NCBI GenBank assembly: GCA_963922205.1
Contig: CAWUHX010000009.1
Span: 2,108,001-2,172,000 of the forward strand
Direction: 5' to 3'
Origin: Romanomermis culicivorax
Taxonomy: Eukaryota; Nematoda; Enoplea; Mermithida; Mermithidae
DNA length: 64,000 bases
A program made the position numbers and the translations under genes. The notes under the pieces were generated by a model. The model made no database searches. It saw nothing but the letters and a program-made list of their open reading frames with translations, and was not told where the DNA came from. Shown one piece after another: positions 43,590 to 53,177 of the stretch. Positions within the stretch are counted from its first letter, which is position 1. The number at the start of each line of letters is the position of its first letter.

Positions 43590-43998
43590 GTTTCCTTCTC
43601 TTTTTCTTTGAGAATATATCATTTTTCTCAACTTTTATACCTTTTGGTCTAGTTCCCAAGCCTCTCCCACTCTGCAGGGCATCTCCAGCACTGTGAGCCA
43701 ACTTGGAGAGTGCTGCTTGGCCGTGTTCTTCTAGAGACTCTTTAATAGATCGACCTTCTGCTAAATCTCCAGCAATATGTGCACCTGTGGATAGCGCTTG
43801 CTTACCAATATGGCCAGCAGCTGACTTAATAACAGGAATGGCCATTCTGAATAATGATCTAAAGAAGCTTCCTAGACCTCCTCCGCGTTGATAGGGAGTG
43901 CCTTTGAAGCCTTTGAAAACATAGCCAGTTTGTTCAGCTTGTTCAGTGTAGTACTGAAGCCAAGTTGCATAATCTTCAGGATTAAAGTATTGTCTCAT
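43576..43998 (-). CDS. pVI/pX-like minor virion protein of the Polinton
   Basis: 140 codons. It contains a Gly-rich GGGLGSFFRSLFRMAIP segment followed by Ala/Gly-rich amphipathic helices and a basic KKKRRKHGSN end. This layout recurs in Polinton and adenovirus pVI/pX-type proteins, which lie inside the capsid and act on membranes or DNA. The assignment is by pattern. A perfect TATAAAAGTTG box lies at 44029-44039, 31 bases upstream. The 3' end overlaps the TATA box and start of the major capsid gene. The frame is intact. Confidence 0.7.
   Translation of the reverse strand: MRQYFNPEDYATWLQYYTEQAEQTGYVFKGFKGTPYQRGGGLGSFFRSLFRMAIPVIKSAAGHIGKQALSTGAHIAGDLAEGRSIKESLEEHGQAALSKLAHSAGDALQSGRGLGTRPKGIKVEKNDIFSKKKRRKHGSN
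43629..43639 (-). promoter_or_regulatory. TATA box of the major capsid gene
   Basis: Perfect TATAAAAGTTG on the minus strand, inside the last codons of the pVI/pX-like gene. Confidence 0.65.
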
Positions 43999-44028
43999 CT
44001 TTATAAGTTTGAAAAAAGCTGTAAATTA

Positions 44029-44039
44029 CAACTTTTATA
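44029..44039 (-). promoter_or_regulatory. TATA box of the pVI/pX-like gene
   Basis: Perfect TATAAAAGTTG on the minus strand. Its TAA is the stop codon of the gene upstream. Confidence 0.65.
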
Positions 44040-44764
44040 CTTTTCCAAATTCTAACCATCTAGACCTTGGTGTAATGCTTTTGGGTGCCTTAATTTTTTT
44101 TCCATCTACGGGTCCACTCAGGGAAGCAAATGTTTCATCGCTTTCACTTCGAACATTTAACCTGGACTTATTTACAAAAAGATCTCGAGGCACATTCTCC
44201 TTTAAGAGGTTCTTTACAAACAATTCTGACCCTATTGCTTGCTGGGGCCTTGGACCAACTCTTGCCACATCAGAAATCAAATCGACAATGTTGGTTCCAC
44301 TTATTTTGGTGCCTTTCAGAATCATTTCCCCTTTATCTGACCACTCCATGTGTGGATTATCTTTAGCATAATCATATAACATTTTAGCTTGACTATGCCA
44401 CTTTTTTGGTACAATTTTCATAGTTTTTTCATACAGCACATCTTTTCTCGGGGTAACATCAACAGTGCTTTCAGCAGTGTCTGGCTTTTTTTTGCTTCGG
44501 TGTTATTTCTTCCAGATCAGGACTAGAGTGTTCTGCAACAGGTTCACTAACAGTCAACTCATAAGGTCTGGTTTGATCCTGCGTAGCCTGCCTATATCTG
44601 TGCAACACTTGATTGTATAAGATTATCTTTCTGTCAGAGGGCAATGACTTATTAGTTAAAATGTCATTCATTTCTTTATCCAAAGCAGTCATTACATTAG
44701 CTGCTATATCCTCCCTATGACCAATGTCATGCGGTACAAGAATCATTTTATTTGTATGCATCAT
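44035..44764 (-). pseudogene. Conserved Polinton protein with SGTNIVDLI motif (frameshift at an A8 run)
   Basis: A 97-codon frame from 44764 and a 134-codon frame ending at 44035 meet at an A8 run (44486-44493). A one-base shift there would make them one protein of about 240 residues. The second part contains DNPHMEWSDKGEMI and SGTNIVDLI, a block I know from Polinton-encoded proteins of unknown role. Whether the A8 run is a real lesion, a sequencing error or a slippage site cannot be told. The first ATG at 44764 touches a TTATAAAAAG box. The ATG of MILVPHD at 44746 fits the usual spacing better. Confidence 0.65.
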
Positions 44765-45105
44765 CTTTTTATAATTGCATCAGCTAGTAATTGTCCAGCT
44801 ATTCCTAAGATTGGTGCCAACAATACAGGCAAAAATCCACCTTTTTGTTCTAGAATGTCTCGTCTTTTGCTGAGACTTGTTTTCTCATCTGCTAATACTC
44901 GTAAATGTTCCTTGTGGGAACTTAATTTATTCAAAGTATTTTTGTCAACTTTTATATTGCCTTCGAGGAAGTTGGATATACATTCACACAAACAAAGTAT
45001 CAGTTCAGGATCAGCGGTGCTAATAATAGCTTTACGTTGCTTGGGTTTAGCCTTAGCTAGTACCCTGATGTAATCAATATTATGTCTAAGATGATCACAA
45101 GGCAT
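44761..45105 (-). CDS. Conserved Polinton protein, 114 aa, C-terminal hydrophobic
   Basis: I chose the ATG of MPCDHLRHNIDYIR at 45105, 26 bases from a perfect TATAAAAGTTG box. The longer frame to 45225 is unlikely to be translated. It contains LAKAKPKQRKAII and LILCLCECISNFLEGNI, a basic middle (KKRR-like), then a KGGFLPVLLAPILG hydrophobic end. The same pattern occurs in Polintons of other invertebrates. Function unknown; a membrane-active or virion role is an inference. The frame is intact and its end overlaps the next gene's TATA-type box. Confidence 0.7.
   Translation of the reverse strand: MPCDHLRHNIDYIRVLAKAKPKQRKAIISTADPELILCLCECISNFLEGNIKVDKNTLNKLSSHKEHLRVLADEKTSLSKRRDILEQKGGFLPVLLAPILGIAGQLLADAIIKR
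44765..44773 (-). promoter_or_regulatory. TATA-type box of the SGTNIVDLI-protein gene
   Basis: TATAAAAAG on the minus strand, overlapping the last codons of the 114-aa gene. It is a variant of the element-wide motif. Confidence 0.45.
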
Positions 45106-45130
45106 TTTGACTATAAAACTCAAGAATAGA

Positions 45131-45141
45131 CAACTTTTATA
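45131..45141 (-). promoter_or_regulatory. TATA box of the 114-aa gene
   Basis: Perfect TATAAAAGTTG on the minus strand. Its TAA is the stop codon of the ATPase gene. Confidence 0.65.
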
Positions 45142-45760
45142 CTTTTGGCACATATATCGTGGAAAATTTTGAAAAAATATCAGCTCTGAGTCTAAGTTTA
45201 TCAGGTGTTGTTTGAGAAAGATCAATAATTATATAACTGTATGGTTTGAACGTGGCATCTTCGAAGGACTCGAGAAAGTACTTTACTTTATCAGGAAACA
45301 ACTGTCTTGCCAAAGTTTTTACTTGGAGCCTATCTGCAGGATTCTTCATCAAAACAAGGTACTCTGCATTTATTCTAGATGTTCTTAGACCCTCGAAGAA
45401 AACATTTTGAACAATGTGTATCACAGACACATTCATGTGATGACATCCACGAGTAAAAAGAATGTCCAGGTGCTTATTTTTAGCCATTTCCTGCATGAGA
45501 TCATCTAGTATAACAAGTTGGGGTGCAGGACTGAGCTCTCTAATCAAGTTCATGTCAGGTAATCCCTGATAGAAGTTGACTCTGCCAGACAAGTCATTGT
45601 AGACTGGCTGCTTCTCACTAAAGAACCAGTGAATATGTTCAGGAACCGGTGAAATCAAGTACTTCACATTTAGTACTAAATTCTTTACAAAGGTTGTTTT
45701 ACCCGCTTTTGTAGGGCCAGCAACAATACATGTAAAGGGGTGATTAAATTTTATAGCCAT
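45137..45760 (-). CDS. Packaging ATPase of the Polinton
   Basis: I chose the ATG of MAIKFNHPF at 45760, 21 bases from a perfect TATAAAAGTTG box (45781-45791), rather than the upstream ATG at 45802. Walker A is GPTKAGKTT near the N-terminus and Walker B is LVILDDLM. A later NAEYLVLMKNP-type segment is typical of the FtsK/HerA-like genome-packaging ATPases of Polintons and related DNA viruses. About 207 residues, usual for the family. The frame is intact, and its TAA stop lies inside the next TATA box. Confidence 0.9.
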   Translation of the reverse strand: MAIKFNHPFTCIVAGPTKAGKTTFVKNLVLNVKYLISPVPEHIHWFFSEKQPVYNDLSGRVNFYQGLPDMNLIRELSPAPQLVILDDLMQEMAKNKHLDILFTRGCHHMNVSVIHIVQNVFFEGLRTSRINAEYLVLMKNPADRLQVKTLARQLFPDKVKYFLESFEDATFKPYSYIIIDLSQTTPDKLRLRADIFSKFSTIYVPKV

Positions 45761-45780
45761 GTTTTTTTTCAATAGATTCT

Positions 45781-45791
45781 CAACTTTTATA
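45781..45791 (-). promoter_or_regulatory. TATA box of the ATPase gene
   Basis: Perfect TATAAAAGTTG on the minus strand, 21 bases before the chosen ATG. Confidence 0.65.
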
Positions 45792-45914
45792 ACATGCAAC
45801 ATGCTAGAAATACCAGCAATTGTGGTTTGATTTTTTTTTTAAATTTTTTTTCTCTTTTAATTTTTTTCTTGTCTTCATTTTTTATTACAATATTTACTCA
45901 CAATTATTACAATA

Positions 45915-46214
45915 TTAATAGGGTATATCTATACCTTCATCATCATATTTTTGTACAGCCTCTGGAGTAAGATTCATCCATATCTCGAAAAGAAGGGGTC
46001 CAGCACTACAAGTTTTCATCAAACCCTATAGTGCCTTGGCAAAATGCCAGAACCCAGTCAGTTTTCTCTTACCCGTATGATGATCCAGCTCATTGGCCAC
46101 TTTAGCCAAAATCTTCCATTCACGCTTGTAGTCATCATTTATTTGATCCCAAAAATATGAGGCATATCTGGCCACATCTTTTTGAGTATAAGGTCTTTTG
46201 AGAAAAGTGCCCAT
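45915..46214 (-). pseudogene. ~100-aa Polinton protein of unknown function (one in-frame TAG)
   Basis: 62 codons from the ATG at 46214 to a TAG at 46026, after which the same frame stays open for 36 more codons to a TAA at 45915. The first part is Tyr/Trp/Lys-rich (RYASYFWDQINDDYKREW), the second acidic. I do not recognise it. A TATATAAGTTG box lies at 46305-46315, farther away than usual (about 91 bases). Joining the two halves is an inference from frame continuity and the compact gene spacing. Confidence 0.4.
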
Positions 46215-46304
46215 ACTCTGTGCAACATTTAAAAAAATACTTTTTGAAAAAGTGACTAAACTGTAGAAGGAAAAGTTTGAAGACTGAAGACTAAGGAGAA
46301 TTTA

Positions 46305-46315
46305 CAACTTATATA
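46305..46315 (-). promoter_or_regulatory. TATA-type box upstream of the ~100-aa gene
   Basis: TATATAAGTTG on the minus strand: one base different from the element-wide motif. Confidence 0.5.
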
Positions 46316-46354
46316 CATAAAAAATGTTACAGAATACTTGCAAATCCCATTTCA

Positions 46355-46630
46355 CTAGTTTACTGTAGGCTTCAAGATGAGTGCCTGTCTATCAGCTAAC
46401 TGTTTCTTTAGTACAGCGGTGCCAGCTTCCTGCAATGCCTTATTGTATTCTAGACATTTTGGGCACATTTCAATAGTAAAGAATGTTTTGCCCTGAGACA
46501 ACTGGAAACACTCCCGTTCAGAGCTGTTCTTTTGACAAAAGTAACACAGTTCGATCATTAAGGGATACATGGCTCTTGGCAAGTTTCGAGCGCAGAGTTC
46601 AATAGGAGCTTTAACTTTTTTCGATTCCAT
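46355..46630 (-). CDS. 91-aa CxxC protein of the Polinton
   Basis: Two CxxC pairs (CYFC and CPKC) with a further Cys between them suggest one zinc-binding fold of zinc-ribbon type. The rest is helical. No family recognised. It stops at TAG, immediately followed by TGA in the same frame. A TATATAAGCAA variant box lies at 46664-46675, about 34 bases upstream. It lies between integrase and the ~100-aa gene. The frame is intact. Confidence 0.55.
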   Translation of the reverse strand: MESKKVKAPIELCARNLPRAMYPLMIELCYFCQKNSSERECFQLSQGKTFFTIEMCPKCLEYNKALQEAGTAVLKKQLADRQALILKPTVN

Positions 46631-46663
46631 TCTAGTTAATCAAATGATTGAAATAATTTTGAA

Positions 46664-46675
46664 GTTGCTTATATA
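46664..46675 (-). promoter_or_regulatory. TATA-type box of the 91-aa gene
   Basis: TATATAAGCAAC on the minus strand, a looser variant of the motif. Confidence 0.4.
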
Positions 46676-46741
46676 CTGAAATATCAGGCACATATAAAAA
46701 TTTTTAGACCTGCAAATCATTGTTTAATTTTCATACTGCAG

Positions 46742-47806
46742 CTATAGTTTTATCAAATCTGTCACCCAACTATTGAATTTATCTGGGTGACCCTTCCATT
46801 TAACAAAGTATTCAGTTTTCCCAGCCCTTTTTCTCTTTCGCATAATCTTTTCTATAATGCAGACATCTGTAATCTCATCAACTTTCTGTAATTCTGGCTC
46901 ATAAAATACACCCTGTATGACTTCTCCCAGCTGATCTTCTAGGGTATATACAGGAGGATATCTAGCTTTTTGCTCACGTATCACAAAAACTTCATCACTC
47001 CAATTGGGAGTGTAACCCTTCTCAAAAGTCCTTTTGACTTTGCTTATGCGTACCTTGTCACCAGGGACCAGTTTAAATTGTAAACTATACTTACATTTCC
47101 TGAAAAGCTTTTCAACAATTTCAGCTTTATTCTCATCAGTAACATCAATGGGAGCAACACCTATGGTCCTATGCCTAGTCGAGTTGTAAGAGCTTAGCAG
47201 GTGGGGTAGAATGTTTAGGTACTTGTATGTATTATTTTGAGTAAAATGACGCCACATTCTTTCCTTTAAAGTTCTATTGAACCGCTCAACAATGCTAGCC
47301 TAAGTTTCACTAGCAGTTATGAAAAAACTAATGCCAAGTTTCTTTAATAAGGCCTGGAAGGCTTTGTTTGTGAACTCTGTACCAGCATCAGTCTGTATTT
47401 TTTGTGGCTTTCTGCCAGATTTCAAAATTGTTTGAAAGGCATGCAAAATAGATGATGTATTTTTATTTTTCAAGGGTACAGACCATGCAAATTTTGACAG
47501 GACATCTATACAATTTAAAAGGAATTTGTATCCATCATTATGCATGGCGAGTGAACTGAGGTCTGCAAGATCCATTTGCCACTGTTCATCAATATCAGTA
47601 ACTAGAACATTATTCCTGGGGTAATGGCGCCTAGCATACTTGTGTACAGTATATGTTGGCTGTTTCTGTAACCATTCCTTAACAGAATGCAGAGTGACCC
47701 TGGGATTACTAGCTTTTGCCTGTCGTAACAGATTCTGAACACTACAATACCCTGTACTTGGGTTGAAGTATATGCTTTCAAAGAGCTTGTCCATTTTTTC
47801 AAGCAT
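46742..47806 (-). pseudogene. Retroviral-type integrase of the Polinton with chromodomain (one in-frame TAG)
   Basis: N-terminal part (47806-47303): a helical domain, then WQMDLADLS (first Asp), NCIDVLSKFAW and QTDAGTEF (second Asp). The TAG at 47300 interrupts just before ASIVERFNRT, which carries the catalytic Glu. The frame then continues to 46742. The C-terminus has KVRISKVKRTFEKGYTPNW and a chromodomain-like end (KIMRKRKRAGKTEYFVKWKG). The ATG of MDKLFES at 47794 lies about 29 bases from a TATAAATAAG box and is the likely start. Polinton integrases insert the element and make 6-bp duplications, as seen at its ends. The stop removes the catalytic Glu and makes this copy inactive unless read through. 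Confidence 0.9.
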
Positions 47807-47814
47807 GCTGCTGT

Positions 47815-47830
47815 CAAACTCTTATTTATA
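47815..47830 (-). promoter_or_regulatory. TATA box of the integrase gene
   Basis: TATAAATAAGAG on the minus strand. The TAA is the stop codon of the 71-aa gene upstream. Confidence 0.55.
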
Positions 47831-48041
47831 CATCTGCAAGATTGAATCTGACACTTTTTGTACTAGTTTTAGGTTTTTTGGTGAACAGGTTCTCCAAATA
47901 TCTCCTTAACAATTTCAATAGAGTCAGTATTGTTAGTATAGCCAATAGAGCCACACAATACCATATCTCAGTAAAAACTGTTTTCCCATTATGCCTTTCC
48001 AGACAAGCAAGAAAATGTTCAATGGTGTGGTTAGCATCCAT
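47826..48041 (-). CDS. 71-aa single-pass membrane protein of the Polinton
   Basis: One hydrophobic segment at about residues 26-45 (VALLAILTILTLL) followed by a basic C-terminal tail with KKPK. It is probably a type II or tail-anchored membrane protein, but no family was recognised. A perfect TATAAAAGTTG box lies at 48070-48080, 29 bases before the ATG. It is the first leftward gene from the central intergenic region. Confidence 0.55.
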   Translation of the reverse strand: MDANHTIEHFLACLERHNGKTVFTEIWYCVALLAILTILTLLKLLRRYLENLFTKKPKTSTKSVRFNLADV

Positions 48042-48069
48042 TTTTTTTTCTTCATTTTAGAGAGCCAGC

Positions 48070-48080
48070 CAACTTTTATA
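48070..48080 (-). promoter_or_regulatory. TATA box of the 71-aa gene
   Basis: Perfect TATAAAAGTTG on the minus strand. Confidence 0.65.
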
Positions 48081-48704
48081 GCCAGCAATACATAAAAAAC
48101 ACCCAATCAATTTTCAAAGAGAGTCAGTTGTTGTTTATTTACCTAAACTTTATTGATTGAAAACCTTCCCAGTACATGAAACATTTTATGTAGATGAAAA
48201 GATGGTTAAGTCTGGCATATTTTTCCACTAGTGAAAGTAGCAAAGAGATCAAATTTAAAGAGCAGTGAGGTACAGTATTAGAAGCTCAAGTGATTCACAT
48301 GCTCATTGTTGTGAATCAAGGCTAGCTAAAAGGCAAGAAATACTTTTATACAAAGATAGTTGGGAAAATGACTCATAAGGTGACTGCTTGTCTAAAGAAA
48401 AGTGACGCAAGCAAGAAAGTTTTTATATGTGCATTTTGATTAAATTTGACTTGAAAGGCAGATCAAAAAGTGAGATAAGAAAAAACCAGAAAAAAACAGT
48501 TTATTTTCAGCATGAATCATCAGAAAAAGTGACATTTGATGGGATTGATCAGTAGGTTTTGCTGTTCCAAATCAGCCCACAGTAATCTTACCAAGGAAAG
48601 TATGAAAGCAGAAAAAATTTGAGTAAGCTCATTTGTGATTTCTATCAACTTGAAGGAAGGTGACCTCTGCAAATTTGTATTAAAATTTTCTGTTATTGAT
48701 TATT
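48081..48704. other. Central divergent promoter region of the Polinton
   Basis: About 625 bp between the leftward genes and the rightward polymerase gene. Non-coding and AT-rich. A further TATAAAAGTA-like word lies near 48341-48350 and a TATTAAAA box at 48678-48685. This is the natural place for divergent early promoters. Confidence 0.5.
48678..48685 (+). promoter_or_regulatory. Candidate TATA box of the polymerase gene
   Basis: TATTAAAA, about 20 bases upstream of the ATG at 48705. It lacks the GTTG part of the leftward motif. Confidence 0.35.
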
Positions 48705-51700
48705 ATGGAGACACACATTAATTGTATGGAATGTGGAAAGCAATTCTCTGAAAAATGGTACCTAAAACAGCATATGGATTCATACCATAATGGACTTCGA
48801 TTCAGGTGTCCACAATGTTCAGCCATTTTTTCGCAAAAAAAGAATCTTAGTAGGCATTTGAATGTCAAACATACAGACACCATTTGTTTATATTGTGCAA
48901 AAGGTTTCTCAGATTTTACTGAACTTCTGAAAAAGGACCATACTCGGTCATGTCTAGAAGTACAGCCTAATGTGAAACAAGGAACAACTTCTTCCTCAAG
49001 TATTACAGTAGACAATAATGCGGAGCCTACAGGAGACAAATTCGAAATTGATAATATGGAAGAATACCCCGATGATGCAAAAAAGGCAATTGAACAATAT
49101 CAGCGACTCATCCAAACTAAGGAATCTACAACCAATTTACTCGATCATACTTACAACTATGAGTGGGCTTCATTCAATGGTAATTTTTATGCAATGTTGG
49201 TTGATATTTATAACAAGGAGCGAAAATGCTTTCGGATCAATGGGGCTATTGGATGTCTCCTGAAAAACCGAGAAACAGGTGAGGTAAAATATTGGTGTGC
49301 CTGTCATAATAATTTTACCTTGTTAGATAACCCTGTACTGATTAAGAATGGTGAAAATGTAAAACAGCTGACTGAAACTATGAAAAACATCGATTTTGAG
49401 CAAAAGTTTACTCGACCAGATACCAAGTGGGCTCTATACTTTATAACTAATACAGAGTTTCATGTAATACCACAGCATGGGATTGTTGCGGGATGTAAGA
49501 ACTTCCTTTTGCCTGATAATATAGCCCATCAGCAGCATAATCTTATTGGAATGACACAAGATAGACAGCATAATAAATTTAATGATAACCTGTGCTTATT
49601 TCGATGTTTAGCTCAATGCCTAACTGGGGACTTTGGGGATAAGTTTTTTGTTTTTGGTCTCTTCATGAAGTACTGTCAGAAAAAGAAAATAGAAGCCTTG
49701 ATAGACAATTTCGCAGGTGTTCCATATACTGACCTAAAACTAATTGAACAATTGTTCCACGTGGATATCCAAGTATTTCATATAGATGAGACCACAAATA
49801 TTGCAGTCTGCTGGAAAAGTGTTGTTCAAAGGAGTAACAAACTTTTGAATTTAGACGTTTCATTTTCTGAAAATTATGCAGCTCACTATAGCTACATTGT
49901 TAATTTAGACCAGTACGCAAAAAGATACTCATGCTTGTGCTGTAGCCGGTTATTTAAAAAAAGAGAAAAGCTTAACAATCATACTGAAAATCATTGTCAC
50001 AGAGGAGAAACTGTACATAAATTTCCAGGAGGTGTGTATCATGTGAAAAAGTCCGTTTTTGAACAGTTGGAAGAACTAAATATTATTGTAGACACTGAGG
50101 ACCATTTTTGTCCTTTTTTTGCAGTGTTTGATTTTGAAGCAATACTGGTCAAGCACCCACAACAGAATTCTGAAAAATTGATTTTCACAGCACAACATTG
50201 GCCAGTATCTTGCGCTATAGCAACCAATATTCCTGGTTTTGAGCCAATTTGTTTTGTAGAGAAAGATGCCAATACTTTGGTTCAGAAGATGTTAAGTCAC
50301 TTGGAATTGATCAGCTTTCATCAGAAAAAGCTCTTGACTGAAAAGTATGCCCATGTTTTTGAGCGAATTGAGGCTCATTTGGAAGATATCAAGGCTTATG
50401 TCCTGGAACTGGAGAATAAAAAAAAAGATTTTAGGCGAGAAAAGGGCTATCTCAGCTCAATTATAGCAGTTAAGAATCGTCTTCAAAGGTATTGTTCACA
50501 ACTAACTTGCTTGGGTTTCAATTCAGGTAAGTATGATATTAATCTCATTAAAAGAAACATATTTCCAAAGTTGGTCCAATAAGTTAGGGGGGATGGGGAA
50601 AAACAATGGCCCAAAGCCATATTGAGGAATGGCACTTTTCTTTGCTTATCAACAGACAATCTCAAATTCCTCGATATATCCCTATATGTTGCTCCAGGTT
50701 TTAGCCTGGATAGTTTCATGAAAGCATATGGGGCTAGTCTTTTAAAAGCTAAATTCCCTTATGAATATCTTGACTGTTTTGACAAACTGAATGATACTGC
50801 ATTACCTCCACGTGAAGCTTTCTATAGTACCTTTAGGAAAAAGACAATCTCTGAAGAAGATTATGAAATGTGCCAACAGTATTGGGCAACCAACCAGATG
50901 CAGACATTAAAAGATTTCTTGGTCTTCTACAATTTGCGTGATGTTGTGCCCTTCCTGGAAGCAACAAGTACAATGGCTAAATTGTATTGGGGTCAATTTG
51001 GTATTGATATTTTTAGAGAGGCCATGTCTTTGCCTGGTGTAACTGAAAGATACTTGTTTAGGAGTATACCAGATACTCAGTTTTCTCTTTTTTCTGAAAA
51101 AACAAAGGATGTATATTATTCTCTAAAGTCCAGCATGAGAGGTGGGCTGGCTATGGTGATGACTCGATTGGCAATTAGAGATAAGACCTTCATTAAAAAC
51201 AACCCAGAAAAACCAGTGAAAACCATCATCGGTCTGGATTTCAATGCTCTTTACCTCTGGGCCCAATCCATGCCTACACCAACAGGGTTTTTCGATCACT
51301 GGGTGCTAGATGGAAACAGATTCCAAAAAGTGCATAGCGCCAAAAAAATCTCTATTGAATGGCTTGAACAGGAATCTTGGAAAATTGGCCATCCTGTACA
51401 AAGCCTTGGGAATGGCAAAGAAAAGTGTATTAGTTCAGAGCACTTGCCTGTTGATGGATATTGTCAAGATACCAACTGCATCTATGAATTCTGTGGATGC
51501 TATTGGCATTGCCACAATTGTTCTCTTAGCAAAATCAACCAGCAAAAAGATAGTGATTTAGAACATAAGAACAGGCTGGAGAAAGAAGCCTATATTAGAT
51601 CATTAGGTTATAATCTGATTACTATCTGGGAGTGCCAAGTTGATATTTATACCCCTGATCACCTCAAAGAAACATATGCAGACTTTCCTCCTATTATAAA

Positions 51701-52742
51701 ACATGCTGAAGTGGATAGGAACGATGCTGGTAACCTCATGAAAGAGTATGCTGAAAGAACAAATCAGCTCAATCAGCCGAGGAAGAACCTCATTAGCAGT
51801 TATTTTGGAAAAGAGATCTTGCTTTCTACCCCCATGGTACAATTCTTGGTGAAACATGGTCTGATACTTGAAAAAATCTATGAAGTCATCCAGTTTGATA
51901 AGACAACCCCTTTCAAAGAATTCAAGGATAAAGTCACCAGGCATAGACAAGAGGGTGATTCTAACCCTGATCTCTCCATGATTGCAGACACTTTCAAGCT
52001 TCTTGGAAATACTGGATATGGAAAGACATTGACAAATAAAGAAAAACATGTTGATGTTTTCTATACAGATTACAAGAGGGCTGCTGAACTTAGTCTAAGT
52101 CCATACATTAACAAGATCAAATGTGTCACAGAAAACTGCTATGAAGTTCACATGCGTAAAAGAGAAATAGTCCTGGACTTACCAATTGTAGTTGGTCTAT
52201 CAGTATACAATTGGGCAAAAATTCACATGTTAGAATTTTTTTATGATATTTTACTAAAGTATTTCGACCCTGCATGTTATCAGTGTATGGAAACGGACAC
52301 TGATAGTATCTACCTTGCAATATCAACTGATAATCTTTTGAATACAGTTAGACCAGAATTGAAAGACCAATTTATGACACAAGCCTACCCGAAATGGTTT
52401 GTGACTAAGCCAGATGACAAGAGAACTCCTGGCTTACTGAAAGTAGAGTGGGCAGGCACAGCAATGAGCTGTTTGTCTGCCAAAACATATATGGGAATAG
52501 GAGAAGGGAGCCAGAAGCTAAGTTGTAAAGGGGTTATGAAAAAGACCAATACCCTCAGTTTTGACAAATATGTCTCTGTCTTAGAAACTCAAGAATGCTG
52601 GAATGGAGAAAATATAAGATTCAGAATGATGGGAGATAGTAAAATGTGGACGTACATACAGCAGAAACGGGGTCTACCTTATCTGTACATAAAGCGAAAA
52701 GTTCTAGATGATGGTATAACAACTGTACCATTAGATCTGTAA
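48705..52742 (+). pseudogene. Protein-primed DNA polymerase B of the Polinton (one in-frame TAA)
   Basis: Start ATG 48705 (METHINC); an upstream in-frame TTG is not a plausible start. Two C2H2 fingers (C7/C10/H23/H28 and C35/C38/H51/H56) and a partial third are at the N-terminus. An OTU-protease-like DNLCLFRCLA block lies near residue 293 with a later HYSYI near 394. Another C2H2-like finger is at about 410-431. Exonuclease motifs are FDFEAIL (~477) and FNSGKYDIN (~605). A TAA interrupts at codon 626, and the same frame continues: GLDFNALYLW (motif A, ~843), KLLGNTGYGK (motif B), TDTDSIYLA (motif C, Asp at ~1198 and beyond) and AKTY near 1260. It replicates the element from a terminal protein primer. 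The stop makes this copy non-functional unless read through. Confidence 0.92.
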
Positions 52743-53177
52743 GATTTTTTCTTACACCGGGTAAGTTTGATAATTTTGTGAATTTACTTCATTCCGTTTT
52801 TTCCTTTTTTTTCATTTATTTTTCTCCGACTATATTTTATATATATTAACATGTCTACTATGCAGACATTTTTACTTTAACACAAAGAAGAGAGTATGTC
52901 AGCAGTAGAAAGATGAATTGTCAGTTGTCCTGTTTGAATTTGTGAATTTATCAAGGTGCTAGATGCATGGTGAGGAGCCACTGACGGTCTAGTGCCATGC
53001 AAATCTATGCTGGGTTCCAGGTGCTTGGTGAGGAGCCAATGACGGCCTGGAGTTGAGCATGCTTGCATGATGTTGGGTGCATTGTGAGTAGCCAATAACA
53101 GTCTGACATCAGGCTAGTATGTTTGGTACAAGACTTCTGATTTATATGACTTGAATACTGCATGAATATTCTCCAAT
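52743..53177. other. Polinton right-end spacer with tandem repeat
   Basis: Non-coding DNA between the polymerase stop and the right TIR, with a three-unit repeat at 52958-53110. Confidence 0.5.
52958..53110. repeat. Three-copy ~57-bp tandem repeat
   Basis: Units built around GGTGAGGAGCCA(A/C)TGACGG start near 52962, 53020 and 53076. The third is more diverged. Confidence 0.6.

Noticed and set aside
45106..45225. N-terminal extension of the 114-aa Polinton protein to 45225
   Set aside because: It would overlap the ATPase gene and the TATA box; the ATG at 45105 has the standard spacing to a perfect box.
40494..50582. Stop-codon reassignment (TAA/TAG read as amino acids) in the Polinton, suggested by in-frame TAG/TAA in polymerase, integrase, TBP and the ~100-aa gene
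   Set aside because: Several genes of the same element end at TAA (ATPase, penton-like, polymerase, 71-aa) or TAG (integrase, 59-aa, 91-aa), and a capsid frameshift is also present, so ordinary decay is the simpler explanation.
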